The notes: generated by a model from the letters alone, not told the origin. 64,000 bases of DNA from Platerodrilus igneus (GCA_036346225.1 JARFIW010001178.1:310001-374000), one strand, 5' to 3'; counted from the stretch's first letter, positions 12,501-24,090 are shown. Numbers and translations are program-made.

Positions 12501-12508
12501 CACACCTG
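9506..12508 (+). mobile_element. hAT DNA transposon hAT-1 (3003 bp), complete by its ends
   Basis: The terminal inverted repeats are CAAGGGTGGCCAAC at the left and GTTGGCCACACCTG at the right. They are flanked by an exact 8-bp target duplication, ctatatag, at 9498-9505 and 12509-12516. This end type and 8-bp duplication are standard for hAT elements. Just inside the left end is a gatcgcgatcgaccggtcgatcgcga stretch (9533-9555, an interrupted palindrome), with a related gtcgatcgcgac at the right end (12443-12455). Both flanks are the I-like copy B linker. The transposase is broken, so the copy is now non-autonomous. Confidence 0.95.
10420..12248 (+). pseudogene. hAT-1 transposase, GTF2IRD2/ZBED type, broken
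   Basis: The ATG at 10420 starts an N-terminal BED-like zinc finger (CLICLSSVAIAKKGNLERHF) followed by RKVRYLKTQL and a Lys-rich region. A stop occurs at 10990-10992. The catalytic core follows with TTDGAAAMIG and CIIHQQVLSS (11168-11300), then another break at 11384. Sequence equivalent to TEVRWLSKG in hAT-2 lies out of frame near 11425 (TDVRWLSRG). A third open frame is 11632-12120. The dimerisation motif CESAFSYL lies near 12088-12111, in another frame, and the protein would end at 12246-12248. At least three frame breaks. Confidence 0.85.
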
Positions 12509-12516
12509 CTATATAG

Positions 12517-13440
12517 CACGCCTAAAACCCAATATTCCTGCGCAAAACATTTGGAAAAAAAAGTCAAAATATAAGGGACAAAAACTAAACATAATCAGAT
12601 TACATATTAACATTAACAATAAAACAGTATTCAACATAAAGGAAATTGCCAATTGTTTAAATAATCTTTTGTCATTTTTGAGTTTCGCGGCCTTATGGAC
12701 ATTATTTTCGGGTATCTTCGTTATTCCCACTCGCCATTTAGAAGACTGATAAGAAGCTAGTTGTTCGTCAACATCATTTTGGGTAACATGGCGATCGCAA
12801 GTACTGGTAAGTTTTATTTTCGTACTTACAATGCTTTGTCGTCGAAACAGTCCACTAGCGCGTAAAATACGCCAACACCAATATTATAGCAAAAACTTTC
12901 ACAGACAATAGTAGTTCCGAAAATTATAACCTAAGGTTTTTACCAATTAAAGAAGCACACGAATCTCTCACTCTAGAGTTTCTCACCGGCATAGAACGTC
13001 CATACAATCAACCTTTTACCATAGAGGAACTAAACAGGGCAATACGATTATCCAAAGACTAGTCCAGGGGATGACCTGATAACACCTTCAATGATTCGCC
13101 ACCTTCCCTGATCAATGAAAGGGAAACTATTACACCAACAAGATATGGCTCTCTCACCAATATCCCACAGCCTGGCAAAATATAATGACAATTCCTTTTT
13201 GCAAACCTGGTAAAGACGCGAACAACCCAGAAAGCTACAGACCTATTTCCCTCACAAGCTCCATGAGCAAAATCTTGGAGCGCATGGTAAATGACAGACT
13301 AATGTGGTGCTTAGAATATGACCAACATGTAGTTAACCATCAAAGTGGATTCCATAAGTACCGGTCCACCACTGACCACCACGTGCGAATAGATACTGCA
13401 ATTAAAAAGGCATTCAGAGAAAGAAAGCACCGTATAAAGT
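12517..13440 (+). pseudogene. I-like ORF2, copy B: linker and RT N-terminus
   Basis: Continues ORF2 after hAT-1 with a linker that aligns in pattern to copies C and D (W-K-K-I-K). The RT fingers are recognisable in 13020-13440: IPFCKPGKDANNPESYRPIS, then LTSSMSKILERMVNDRLM, each with a direct counterpart in copy C (ILKPGKDPTLVNSYRPICLT). Homology stops shortly after the TDHHVRIDTAIKKAF segment, before the first catalytic Asp. The tail to the stop at 13482-13484 does not match the other copies. Several stops occur between 12517 and 13185. Confidence 0.75.
12660..12860. other. About 200 bp without a counterpart in I-like linkers
   Basis: Between the conserved linker and the RT fingers of copy B there is extra sequence not seen at the equivalent place in copy C. 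It is locally GC-richer than its surroundings (ttcgcggcc, atggcgatcgcaagtactg) and includes a donor-like ctggtaagt at 12804-12812. I found no tRNA-like box, tail or inverted ends. It could be a small insertion or a diverged part of the element. Confidence 0.35.
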
Positions 13441-13544
13441 ATTGTCTTGCGTGGTATAGGAAACAGACTCTTTACCTGAAATAAAACAACAGTTCCATTC
13501 GGAACTCACGCTTATTGTCTTCCTCTTAATGTTTGAACCTCGGT

Positions 13545-14195
13545 TAATATATTTATTTATTTATCTAAACTAACATATACAAAGTGAATGAGAAAAAAAC
13601 ATACAAAATAGTGCAGGCGAAGTTCAGTCACAGACTGTACTTCCACTTAACCTGAAGTAACATTATAGTAACAGACAGCAAGCATCAAACGTAACAAGCA
13701 GCCGCACACAGTTAACTGAGTTTATGTGTTCATACTTTCTCTGCCCAGTACTGAATAAGTAAATAAATGAAATAAGCAGAAGATCATTGTAGGTTAATCA
13801 GATACTTTTTGTAGAATCTCTTAAAACTGTATACTGATTTATTCTTTAGAGAAGCATCAATAAAATTGTATAATGGAACGATCTTTGGTAGAAGGTGGAC
13901 GAGTGACGCTCAACATGCAATTGATCGAGTGATCGTAAGTTAATACAGTGGTAATAACGACGCAGTTTTAGTAAAGACTTTATATATTCTGGTGTTGTGG
14001 GCGAGGTTAGAGCACGATGTGTATAAACTGCAAGGTGTAATTTACACCTGTTAGACATATTCAGCCAACCTGATTCTCGTAAAAAATTAGAAATATGGTA
14101 ATACTTTCGTAAACCGTAAACAAATCTTAGACATGCATTTTGGATCATCTGAATGCGTAGGGAAGTATTATAATCTAAACAAGGACCATATACGT
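13545..14195 (-). mobile_element. Minus-strand CR1/Jockey-group 3' fragment
   Basis: On the minus strand, a frame at 14226-13846 encodes an RT thumb/C-terminus: YGPCLDYNTSLRIQMIQN, ACLRFVYGLRKYYHIS and WLNMSNRCKLH. The matching 3' end is an AAATA-type tail, seen on the plus strand as tatttatttatttat at 13550-13564. The segment is 5'-truncated and meets a plus-strand LINE fragment near 14195. The Ser-Phe-rich end (YQRSFHYTILLML) is typical for the last residues of such proteins. Confidence 0.75.
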
Positions 14196-14813
14196 ATTTT
14201 AAAAAATAAAGCGGTAATACAAACAAGATATAGTCAAGTTAAAATTAAATCGGACGAAACCCCAATGCAGCGAGAGTATATGGCCACTCTCAGATCTGAT
14301 CTTAAAAACAGAATTGAAAATGGCAAAAGAAACTTAACTATACGATACATCAATTGGGTTCCTAAAATAGTGTCAGCAAATGCAAAAAAGTGAGGGCCAT
14401 AACACAGTTGCAATTGGCTTGTTATTTTCAAAACGCTAGGGGACTGCGTACAAAAACTGAACAGTTTTTTCTTCAGTGAGCGAATGTGAGTTTGATGTAA
14501 TAATTTTAGTCGAAACAGCCCTCTCAAATGATATTTCAAGCTCTGAAATTTTTCCTGTGTTGTATAACATATATAAGCAGGATCGTCAACATGAATTAAC
14601 TAATAAGCTGTGGGGTGGCGGTGCTCTAATAGCGATTAAGGACAACATATCAGTGGAGGTTTTAGATTTATCTACTGTTACCTCAGCAATACCAACAATT
14701 GACATAGTGTAACAGTATTTTTTTGACCACTGCAGAACATCAACGAATTTTAAGTTTTACAAACTCTTGTATAGTCATTAATATCATGCAAACCATTTTT
14801 AAATAAATAAATA
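14196..14813 (+). mobile_element. Plus-strand CR1/Jockey-group fragment: ORF1 end, ORF2 start, 3' tail
   Basis: 14207-14393 encodes the end of an ORF1 (TPMQREYMATLRSDLKNR, then LTIRYINWVPKIV). Element H has an equivalent at its own ORF1 end (RKYLQSLRDELNQRKSNG). ORF2 begins around 14400 with FQNARGLRTKTEQ, partly out of frame, followed by ETALSNDISSSEIF and GGGALIAIKD up to 14712. The sequence then jumps to a 3'-UTR-like stretch with an (AAAT)n tail at 14800-14813. Most of ORF2 is deleted. Either this is an internally deleted copy, or its opposite orientation to the preceding fragment reflects an inversion during integration. Confidence 0.7.
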
Positions 14814-17044
14814 CCAGTATTGGTATTATGCGTGCTAACCGCCATACAGAAATGCTAGTTTGGTTGCTAACATCAGGCGCCGAATGTTAGTACAAATATT
14901 ATCAAGGCCAAGCAGCTTTCCAGTTTCGTGCATATTGCATCTGCACTCATTTTAGCTAGAGCTCTCGTCGAGAACCATCATGGAAATAATAAGGGCTCTA
15001 GCATGTAACTTGCGTCTGGCCTTGTGCGGTACTAGAGCCCTAGTGCGCTGAACACTAGGCTTTGTGGTTTTAACGATGGTAAGAATTAAAAAAATAAGTT
15101 ATTAGACAAACTGAATAATTTTGTTGTAACGCTCTTCCTTTTTATATAACGTCTTTTTAACGACGTCTTTAAATGACTTTTAATAAATAACTTTGTTTGG
15201 ATAATTCTTTTGATAAATTCATTTAATAATTCTTTGGACATTTGTTTAAATAGCACTTAAAATATTCCTTTAATAATTCCGTAAAAGTTACGATAAAACA
15301 TGTTTTTCAACACTTCTTTGGAAAATCTTCAATTAGATATTTATTTTATAATTCTCAACTTTTAAGAAGTCGTTTTGTATATCAATTGTAAGGCTCCACC
15401 GTATATTCATTTGTTGGAATGAATCCGCCTTATCTGGTTTTATAAAAATAAGGCAGTCTGTATGCAGTATTTAAAGAGGATATAAATTCTATATCGCACC
15501 TGCGAGTATCAACTTATAGTTCATTCACGTCAACTTTGCGATAAAATATCGATCCAAGATGAACGTCCTTCAACCGTACGATGAATAGTTGGATTTTATG
15601 TAATGTTATGCGAGAAAACGATAACTTTGAATTTTAAGGAAACGTTCTACAAAGTACCTAGAAATTTTATGGTTTGAAAATTAAGTCCGATGATGAATTG
15701 AAATGGTACTTTTGAAGTTTTTGGTCAAGATCTACACAAAGTAGAACATCTAATTTTGGTATTGGAGTTTGGTTGGTCCAGATTGTGCGTATAAGAAAAA
15801 CGCATGGAAGTTCGCATGGTCTGGTCCAAGGATTACGCAGCTGTTCGTGTCCTGTAGAACATGTGGATTTTACGTCACTTGTTTTTCTGAAAAACGTATG
15901 TATTAACACCAGCCCTGACATGCTGTAACGCTAACATGTAAACAACACCTGCTGAACCAAGGTAAGAGATTAGAATTATTCTTACATCTCGTCTACATTT
16001 GGTTATCTTTGATACGAGGCTGTTTTGAAAAATATCTTTGTAACCACCTATTACTATTTATCCGTTTAACAAATTAAGAAGGACCTTAGTAAATTTTTAT
16101 TGTCAATACTAGTACAGTGTAATCACAGTTACTAAATTTTATGAAGTTAGACAAACCTAAAAAGTTCTTATTGATGTTTCATATATGCATGATTTCACTT
16201 ACAATTTCTGAATGATGAATTAATAGATAATGTAGTTAAAGTTTTATAAATATGGAAAATTGAAAAAACAGATCTGATATTTCTGGTATAAGTTCAAGTT
16301 AAACTTTTGTAACGAAAGCAACATTGAAAGTTTTTAATATTTTTTTTGAATATATAATCCTACCTTATGAGTAGATGAAACTTGTATTATCTTTTCTTAA
16401 ACATGAATTTTATATTCACAATTTTTATTAAGGAACAATTTTAATTAAAGAAGCAACATTTAATTTTCTTAATTGTTTTATTCTGAACAAGTACGTTCAG
16501 AAATAGGGTAACAACGTATAAGATCAAATAGCATAAAGTGGTAAACCCAATTTAACAAGAAGCTTTGATAGCCTTTTCAGAATTTGAAGCATAAAATCTG
16601 TGTTCATATTATTGTTACCTGATTAATCTTTGTTGTTTTTTATATGAGGTAACAAGAGAATACCTCGTGTCCTCATTTTTGTAAATTTAATTAAATTTTC
16701 TTTACAGCTTCTGCGTTAGCAGTTAATACGGTATTCCTACCTAAGGACACCCAAGTCCCCCTTAGGGAAATCCAGTGTTTAAAGTTAATGACTTGGTGGC
16801 ACTCTATTTAAACCCCTGTTTTGTTAAGAATCTAGCCCTAGTAAGAAAATAATGCTTTGTAAAAAGAACCACGGCCAATCCTCATAAGCTCTGCCCAAGG
16901 AATAGACCCCTAGCATAGTCGGAAGATATTTGCGTTCTACCATTTTAAGGAAGTCCTTCCTTAATGGTCACTGGTCACATTAGGGGATAAAAAGAACCCG
17001 AACATGTTACCATCAGTGCATAAAAAACAATTATAATAGTAGGA
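14814..17044. other. 2.2 kb without recognisable genes
   Basis: AT-rich sequence with no RT, transposase or tRNA-like signal on either strand. Weak, diverged short repeats of the form tttaataattctttgg occur at 15170-15330. A promoter-like cluster lies at 15470-15560: a gatataaa TATA box, then an ATG at 15559 opening only nine codons. The 84-codon minus frame at 15667-15921 has no motif and is probably chance. Confidence 0.5.
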
Positions 17045-18500
17045 TGCAAGTGCAATGTCAACTTTGAGCCATTGTTTGTGTTTGTTGTTTATATACCACC
17101 CAATATAACTTTAGCCGAATATACCGCTTTTGTTGAATATATAGAACAAATGGATTATTTTAATAAGAAAAATGTCACAGTGATGGGCGATTTTAACATA
17201 CCCAACTTTAATAGTCCAAATACATGTGATACTAAAAGCAAAATAACAAATGGTTTAATTGATTTATTGAATATGAAACAATTTAATACAACTCGAATTA
17301 TTTTATCAAACAGTAAGTAGCACATGTAAAGTCACAAGAGATATGTCTCCGTTTGTTAAAGAGGACATATATCATCCAGCACTAATCATAAACTTGAAGT
17401 TATTCCACCATGTACATAATGAATTTTTTATGAATACAACATGCCGAAGAGCCTATAACTTTCGTCAAGCAGATTTTGTAGGTCTATACGGATCCTTACA
17501 ACATATTGATTGGTCCTATCTTTCTGATCTAACTGATGTTAATATAGCATGCGAGCAATTTTACAAGAAAATTTATTCGCATTTGATACATATGTTCCAA
17601 GGCATCGTGGAAAAAAGCAACTATATCCAGTATGGTACTCGTTAGACCTGATTAAAAGTATTAAATTAAAAAATATAGATCACCGAAAATACAAGAAAAG
17701 CGGGATGCAATCTTTATATCAAGAATATAGCAGACTTAGATAGATAGTCAAGACACATATTAAAGCAGATTACAGTAAGCACCTAGTTGAAATCCAGCAG
17801 GCAATTACTACCAATTCCCACCTATTTTGGACATTCTTACAGAAGAAACGTGGTTATAGTCGCATTCCTGGCAAGATGAGTGATGATGTACAACAATTCG
17901 AATCCCCAGAATCAATCGTTAATGCTTTTAGTGAGTATTTTAGGAGTGTATATTTACCTCAGCAGGATGAAGACATCGCAAAGCATGATAATTTCTTTAG
18001 CAATTTACCTTTTGTACAAATCGATAGCTTTTCAGTAGAGGAAATTGAAAGGGCAATGGGAAACCTAAGTGATAAGATAACCTCCGGACCAGACCATATA
18101 CCTAGTTTTTTAGTTAAAGATTTGTGCACAATTCTTGCACTACCACTAAGAATTATCTATAATTTATCTTTGAAAACATCAACTTTTCCTACTGTTTGGA
18201 AATCAGCCAGAATCTGCCCTGTTCTTAAGAGTGGTGATCCTAGAAAGATCATAACTATAGGCCCATAAGTATATTATGCAATTTCTCAAAAGTATTTGAA
18301 ATATTACTGTATAACCACATATATCCGTGCATCAAAAATTGTATATTGTCCTGGCAACATAGATTTATGGCAGGTCGCTCAACTGCAACTAATTTGATGT
18401 ATTTTACACAGTTTGTATCTGAAACTCTTGATTTCCAAGGACAAGTGGATGTGATATACATGGACTTCACCAAGGTGTTTGATCATATCAATCATAAAAT
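17045..18500 (+). mobile_element. CR1/Jockey-group fragment with endonuclease and RT N-terminus
   Basis: The 5'-truncated start lies inside the endonuclease: VYIPPNITLAEY, then VMGDFNIPNFN (17183-17215), and YHPALI in the next frame as the SDHxP equivalent. The linker continues over 17343-17745 in two frames. The RT fingers and palm start follow at 17876-18268 (SGPDHIPSFLVKDL, ARICPVLKSGDP) and 18265-18480 (FMAGRSTATNL, IYMDFTKVFDHINHK). It ends before the YxDD block, so it is truncated at both ends. Frameshifts lie near 17320, 17610, 17745 and 18262. First catalytic Asp present; second block absent. Confidence 0.8.
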
Positions 18501-19744
18501 TATCATCAATCTTTATCAATCCATCTTTATTTACAAATGTGATGTACATAGTTTCTTTATATTACAAAATGTACTCTAATGTGTATGGAATTTTAATAAA
18601 ACAAAAATATCTTTCCTTTCTTCATATTAAAAAAAATATATATATTAAAGTGTCAGTAAAAGCTAAAAGGGCATAAAGATTATTTGTATGAAGGTAGTGT
18701 ATGCCAAATAAAGCCAAATATCAGATCCCGTAACGGAAAATTTTATGTTTGCCGTACTTTACAAATGTTAAAGTATTTGGAGTATATTAGTCAAAGTATA
18801 AGTGCCAAGACGTAAAACAATGACTTGATGACGTGAAAAGCACAGTTTTCAAGGATTTACACTGAGTTGTATATTAATAAGCCATAGAATGTACATTTGC
18901 TGATCGAAAAACCAGATGCGTCTGTAGAAATTCCACTATTCACCACACAGATCCAGGTTTATATGTGAAACATTTCGGCACTTATTTTAGTAGAATCAAC
19001 CTTTGGACAAACCTGTAATATCAAAATTATAAGTGAAAAATATTGTCAAATATGATTGAAGGGTGATGCAGTATTAGGAACCAATGATTGAACATTTAGA
19101 TATAAAATAGGAAAGTGCAAAAGAAGGATTATAAGGTATTAGTGACACGAACTTGTTGGGATGATTTTATTGGATGGAAAATGTATAAAAGAGTAGGCAT
19201 ATTTTAAATATTATAATCACCTAGGATAAGATAAATAAGAGTCGATTTATAAACATTTTGGTAGTAAGACGTGTTTTGTAAACTGCGCTAAATTTTGAAT
19301 ATTACAAAGTATTAATAAATGATTTTGAAAAGTTTACGAGTTTAATTGATATAAAGAAGAGTACAGATAAGCTAGAGGAATAAATATAATAATAGTAACG
19401 ACGAGTGGAAAGTGATAAGAGTGTAATAGAGCGAGATTGAAACAGGCGGAATATATAGTTGGATATTGGAACGAGATTGATAAAGGCAGAAAGGTATTGA
19501 ATAGGATTTATGAAACTGAAGGCGGAACTACTGGAATTGATTTGGATTGTAAAATGGATAGAATGGTATTGAGTGGAAATTAGAAGAAAGCAGTGATTTG
19601 GAAAGAGCAGATAAAGGAAAAAGAAAGCATTGATTTGGAAAGAGCAGATTTGAAAAAGGAAAGCATTGGAGTAGCAGGAGCAGTACGAGTAAAGAAGATA
19701 AAACATCAGGAAAATTAGCGTAGGGGAAGTAAAATTGAAATTGT
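18501..19744. other. AT-rich and purine-rich spacer
   Basis: No gene recognised. From 19300 to 19740 the plus strand is strongly purine-biased and contains a local direct repeat of about 26 bp (gaaagcattgatttggaaag, with variants at 19587 and 19625). On the minus strand this produces a long Ser/Phe/Tyr/Leu-rich open frame that merges with the real RT remnant at 19745-20120. I treat that extension as non-coding. Confidence 0.5.
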
Positions 19745-20120
19745 GTTCATGCATTATGGGCATGCGTCTTCTTGGATTCCTATATAAGAAGCACAGGAGA
19801 GCTTTTATGTATTTTGTCTTAACATTTAACATGTAACTTTCTTTGTATAAGAGATCAGTAGGGAAATAGAGGCTTTTTCCATATATTATTTTCAGTATCA
19901 ACTTATGTGTAAATTCAACTTGTTTAATGTTACTGTTGTAAGCTCCTCCCCAAATAAAAATGCAGTAGATTATTAGTGAGTCAACAAGAGCATAATATAA
20001 ATTTTTAAGCAGGTTCAAATTTAGAAAATATTTAGTTTTGCTAAAGATATGGATAGTCTTATGTAGTCTCATATTCAATTTTTCAGTATGAGCTTTCCAT
20101 TTTAAACATTCATCAAGTCT
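19745..20120 (-). pseudogene. Element F: RT C-terminus
   Basis: Minus-strand continuation of element F's ORF2 after the insertion of E. Visible blocks are DECLKWKAHTEKLNMRLHK, SLIIYCIFIWGGAYNS and GKSLYFPTDLLYKES. These are the thumb and C-terminal signatures of L2/CR1-like RTs. Homology fades after LLCFLYRN; the downstream minus frame becomes a low-complexity Ser/Phe/Tyr stretch. A stop-free run across this join should not be taken as a longer protein. Confidence 0.8.
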
Positions 20121-20138
20121 ACAAGTCTACAAGTCAAG

Positions 20139-21340
20139 ATGGCTGACAAGCTTGTTGTTACAGAAAATGTGCTAGCAAAATCATGTTTATATTGCAAGAA
20201 AAATGTACAAAATAAATATGTACAGTGTCATAAGTGTGAGGAAAGATTTCATCCTTCCTGTAGTGACAGAAAAGGTGTTGTAAAAGCTCACCTGGATGGT
20301 TCAAAAGTTTATTATTACAATGATTGCATTCAACAAAATGGCTGTAATACCCAAGGTGTAATGTCTGTTGATATGGAATTGGTAAACAAGCCTGGGGATG
20401 CAATGGATGTTATAATAATTGACTACCTTCAAAGCAAACAGTTTAAATTCCTGTTAAAGGATGTGGTTGAGATGGTAACAAAACCCTTGCTGCATGAAAT
20501 CATGGAATTGAAAACTGATCTACAAATCTTAAAAGATTCCAATTTAGACCTAATAAAATTATTAACATCAAGGTCTAATGTCTCACAATTTGTCACTAAT
20601 AATCCAGTAAAGGTAGCAAACATGCACAAGTTAAGCAACTATTACAATCCAATGCATTAGTTGATAGCAATAATAGCAAATGTGGTAATTATATAGATAA
20701 TGTACCTTATGGTGAAAAGGCAGTTCCTTCACATGTAACACCTTTAACCTCTATTGGAGCTGATAACAGTTTAGAATGTGATAACATCAATAACAATAAT
20801 ACAATTAATAATTCTGGTATGGATGTTAATACTAAATTAGTGCAACTGAAGTCTAATAATGATAACCAGAGTCAAGTTAAAACCACATTAAATACTATTG
20901 CAAATGATGTCTGGTCTACTGTCTTGCATAAGAAAACCAAACTTCAGAGAAATAAAACTTTAGTTGGTTCGGCCATCCCGAAACTTGACTCTGCTGATGT
21001 TCTCACTGGTGTTAAAAAGCGGGCATGGCTTCATATTAGCAGGATTGCCCACAAACAGAATGGTGAGCCTCGTTCTGCTCAAGATGTAATTGATTATTTG
21101 AAATCAGATTCCATCGACACAGTGTGCTATCGAATAAGCACTTCTAAGGGATTCAGTAATTTTAAATTAGGGATTCCTCTTAACAAACTAGAGATCTTTA
21201 TGAGCCCTAGTTATTGGCCGTGTGATGTCCATGTTCGTGAGTTCACTTTTAAACCGTCTACTAAGAAAATTCCCTCTATTAATCCTTCTGCCAATGAGAA
21301 TTTTTTAGGTACAACCTCAACCACTGCTCTCAGCACTTAG
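20139..21340 (+). pseudogene. Element E ORF1: PHD-type finger and RRM-like domain
   Basis: ORF1 proteins of CR1-type LINEs bind element RNA. Residues 16-63 form a PHD-like finger: CLYCKK, CHKCEERFHPSC and a last pair in which the first Cys is Tyr (YNDC, codon 20316-20318). A helical segment follows. A frame break near 20640-20660 separates it from 20819-21340. That part carries an RRM-like fold typical of these ORF1s (SAQDVIDYLKSDS, CYRISTSKGFSNFKLGIP, WPCDVHVREFTF). The two halves are in different frames, and the metal site is damaged. Confidence 0.8.
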
Positions 21341-21379
21341 CAAAATACGGCACACACGTCAGTAGCCAATGTAATCTAA

Positions 21380-24090
21380 GCAATGAGGAAAGTCTGATCA
21401 TTTTTTACCAAAATGTTAGAGGTATGAGAACCAAGATTACTGAGATTCGTAAACAAATGTTAAGTTCTGATTTTGAGATTTTGGCATTAACAGAAACATG
21501 GCTCTCTACGGGTTTCCTGGACTCAGAGTTTTGTGGCTCAAAATATCAAGTTTTTCGATGCGATCGCAATTATGATCTAAACAACTGCAGTAGAGGCGGT
21601 GGTGTCTTGCTTGCAATAAATAAGTTGTTTATAGCTAAAGAAATTTGTAGAGGCACTGATCCAAATTTTGAAGATATATGGGTTCATCTAACAGTGTCTA
21701 ATCATAAGTTTGTTCTGGGAGTTGTTTATTTTCCTCCAACCATGGAGGCTGAATTTTACAAAAAGTTTATTAACACCTGTGAATCAATCTATAGAAAATA
21801 TCCAAATGCCTACTTTGTCATTAGCGGTGATTTTAACCTTCCTGAAATTTCGTGGATTAGGGAAGAAGCTAATTATAATCCTAACACACTACCTACTATG
21901 AGAACTGAAATATTAATAAATGGTATGTTTTTCCTTGAGCTAAATCAGGCAAATAGGGTTTTTATATCATCTAATAAGATGCTTGACCTTATTTTTGTAG
22001 TGATAGTTTAAACTGTGAAGTGAGCATGTCCAAATGCCCTTTGGTAGGTGTGGATAATTACCATCCGCCATTGCAATTGTATATATCGCTTTCAAGTCAA
22101 GGAGCTAGTGCTTCACTAGACTTCAGGGACAGCACAGAAGTATTCCTGTTTAATAAAGCAGATTTTTCAAAATTAAATCAGTATTATGATTCACAAGATT
22201 GGTCATTCATTACAGAAATAACAGATTTAAATGAAGTCGTTTATCTTTTCTATTTCATTTTGTTTGACGGGATAAACAAACATGTACCCAAGAAAACAGT
22301 TCATCTGGAAAAATATCCTAGGTGGTACAGTTGGGATCTGAAAAAGCATCTTGGCAAAAAGAATAAACTATATAAAACATATAAACATACACAGTTAGAG
22401 TCAGACTATAGGAAATACTCTGAAGCTAGACGTACTTGTAAGTTGCTCATCGATTTATGCTATATGGAATATATCTCCAATATTGAAGAGAACATACCAG
22501 TTAACATTAAATACTTTTGGGCATTTGTTAAAGGACTAAAGAGGAAAGATGGTGTACCTGCAAATATGGAGTATAATAGCACAGTACTTGACACACCTCA
22601 AAGTATCGCAGAGGCCTTTGCCAGGCATTTTCAGTCTGTTTATTCTGAACACTCTTTGAAGCCAGTGTTTGATAAGTTTTCTCTCAATCGGTCTGTATCC
22701 CTATCTCAACACTGTTTTACATTCGAAGAAATTATTGCTAAAATTAAGACACTAGATACAAAAAAGCGAGCTGGGCCGGATGGTATTCCTCCACTTTTAC
22801 TCGTTAAGTGTAACAACTCTTTAGCGAAGCCATTGTGCTATCTTTTTCAGAAGTCTTTTAATCTTGGGATTTTTCCTGATTGTTGGAAATGTTCAGTTCT
22901 GTTCCCAATTCTTAAAAATGGTAACAGACACCAGATAACCAACTACAGAGGTATATCACTCATGTGCATTATACCCAAATTAATGGAAGCAATTATAGCT
23001 GAAGAGTTACTACAGGTTTTTCGGTTAACCTTTCTAGAAGAACAGCATGGATTTATTAAGGGTCGATCAACGGCTACAAATTTAGCTGTGTTTCAAGATT
23101 TTGTAATAAACTCCATGGAAAGTGGCTATCAAGTTGATGTCATATATACAGACTTGGCCAAAGCCTTCGACAGTGTTTGTCATGCTTTGCTATTAGAAAA
23201 ATTGGAATATCTTGGTGTATTCGGTAAATACTTATTATGGTTTGCTTCGTTCCTAACAAACCGACGACAGTTTGTTCAGTTGGGTAATTCGACATCTCAA
23301 GAGTTTTATGTTCCCTCTGGTGTGCCACAAGGGTCACACATTGGACCAGTATTATTCTTGTTATTTGTAAATGATGTGGCTTCATGTTTCACTCACAGTA
23401 AATTTCTAATGTACGCTGACGATATAAAATTCTTTGCCTGTATCAAATCCATTGAGGACTGCTCCAAGATCCAAGTCGATTTAAATAACTTCTTACAATA
23501 CTGTGATAATAATCTACTGAAAGTTAATGAAAGTAAGTGTAAGGTCATGAAATTCACTAAATGTAACAAGCTCGTGAAGTTTAATTACACCATTAAGGGT
23601 GTAATCCAAACCGTAGAGAGTATTAGTGATTTGGGAATTATTTTGACTCAGGTATGACTTTCGCTAAACAAGTGGATAATGTTGTGCTTAAAAGCTACAA
23701 GATGTTGGGTTTCCTACGTAGGTGCACCATACACTTTAAAACATTCATCCAATTATAGTTTTATTCAACAGCTTAGTTCTTAGCGTATTAGAGTATAATA
23801 GTATTATATGGGTACCCTCCTATAATTGCTATAATTCTAAGTTACAAAGAGTGCAAGACAGTTTTGTTAAATACGTCTTATGGAAACATCACTTTCCTTA
23901 TAAGGAGGTGCCCAGGTCCACTCGTTTGTTGCTGGTTGGTATGAAAGATCTCACCTTCAGAAGAAACTTGGCCAAGGCAGTATTTTTATATAAATTGGTG
24001 AATGGTCAAATCGATTGCTCACCTTTATTGGATATGGTTTTATCCGTGTCAACAATAAGGCTACACGCAACAGCAATTTTTTGAAGAACG
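21380..24090 (+). pseudogene. Element E ORF2: endonuclease and reverse transcriptase
   Basis: Nicks target DNA and copies element RNA at the nick. Endonuclease motifs: FYQNVRGMR (21400), LTETWLS, RGGGVLL, SGDFNLPEISW and LDLIF. The frame shifts near 21998, and 22020-23657 continues with NYHPPL (the SDHxP equivalent), a linker and the RT: RAGPDGIPPLLL, YTDLAKAFDSV, SGVPQGSHIGPVLF and LMYADDIKFF. A further shift at about 23652 leads to the thumb (LGFLRRCTIHF, SVLEYNSIIW). The C-terminal part 23851-24084 matches element D. All three catalytic Asp residues of the palm are present; the frame breaks are the damage. Confidence 0.9.

Larger units (their letters stand above)
4700..13440 (+). mobile_element. 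I-like non-LTR retrotransposon, copy B (with 5' leader)
   Basis: Reassembled from pieces at about 4700-4928, 6583-9505 and 12517-13440. The leader starts at aactccgcctggag near 4719 and is closely matched by copy D at 45905 onwards; copy C matches only its later part. It is cut at 4928 by an LTR-like insertion. ORF1 (7083-8370) and the endonuclease (8508-9505) follow, then hAT-1, then the RT N-terminus. Similarity stops near 13440 before the RT catalytic core. The left end is uncertain by about 20 bases. The copy is old: it has at least two younger insertions and several frame breaks. Confidence 0.8.

Noticed and set aside
15667..15921. 84-codon minus-strand frame
   Set aside because: No recognisable domain, no neighbouring element, no supporting signal.
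19302..19744. Long hydrophobic minus-strand open frame
   Set aside because: It is pyrimidine-rich low-complexity sequence fused by chance to the real RT C-terminus of element F at 19745-20120.
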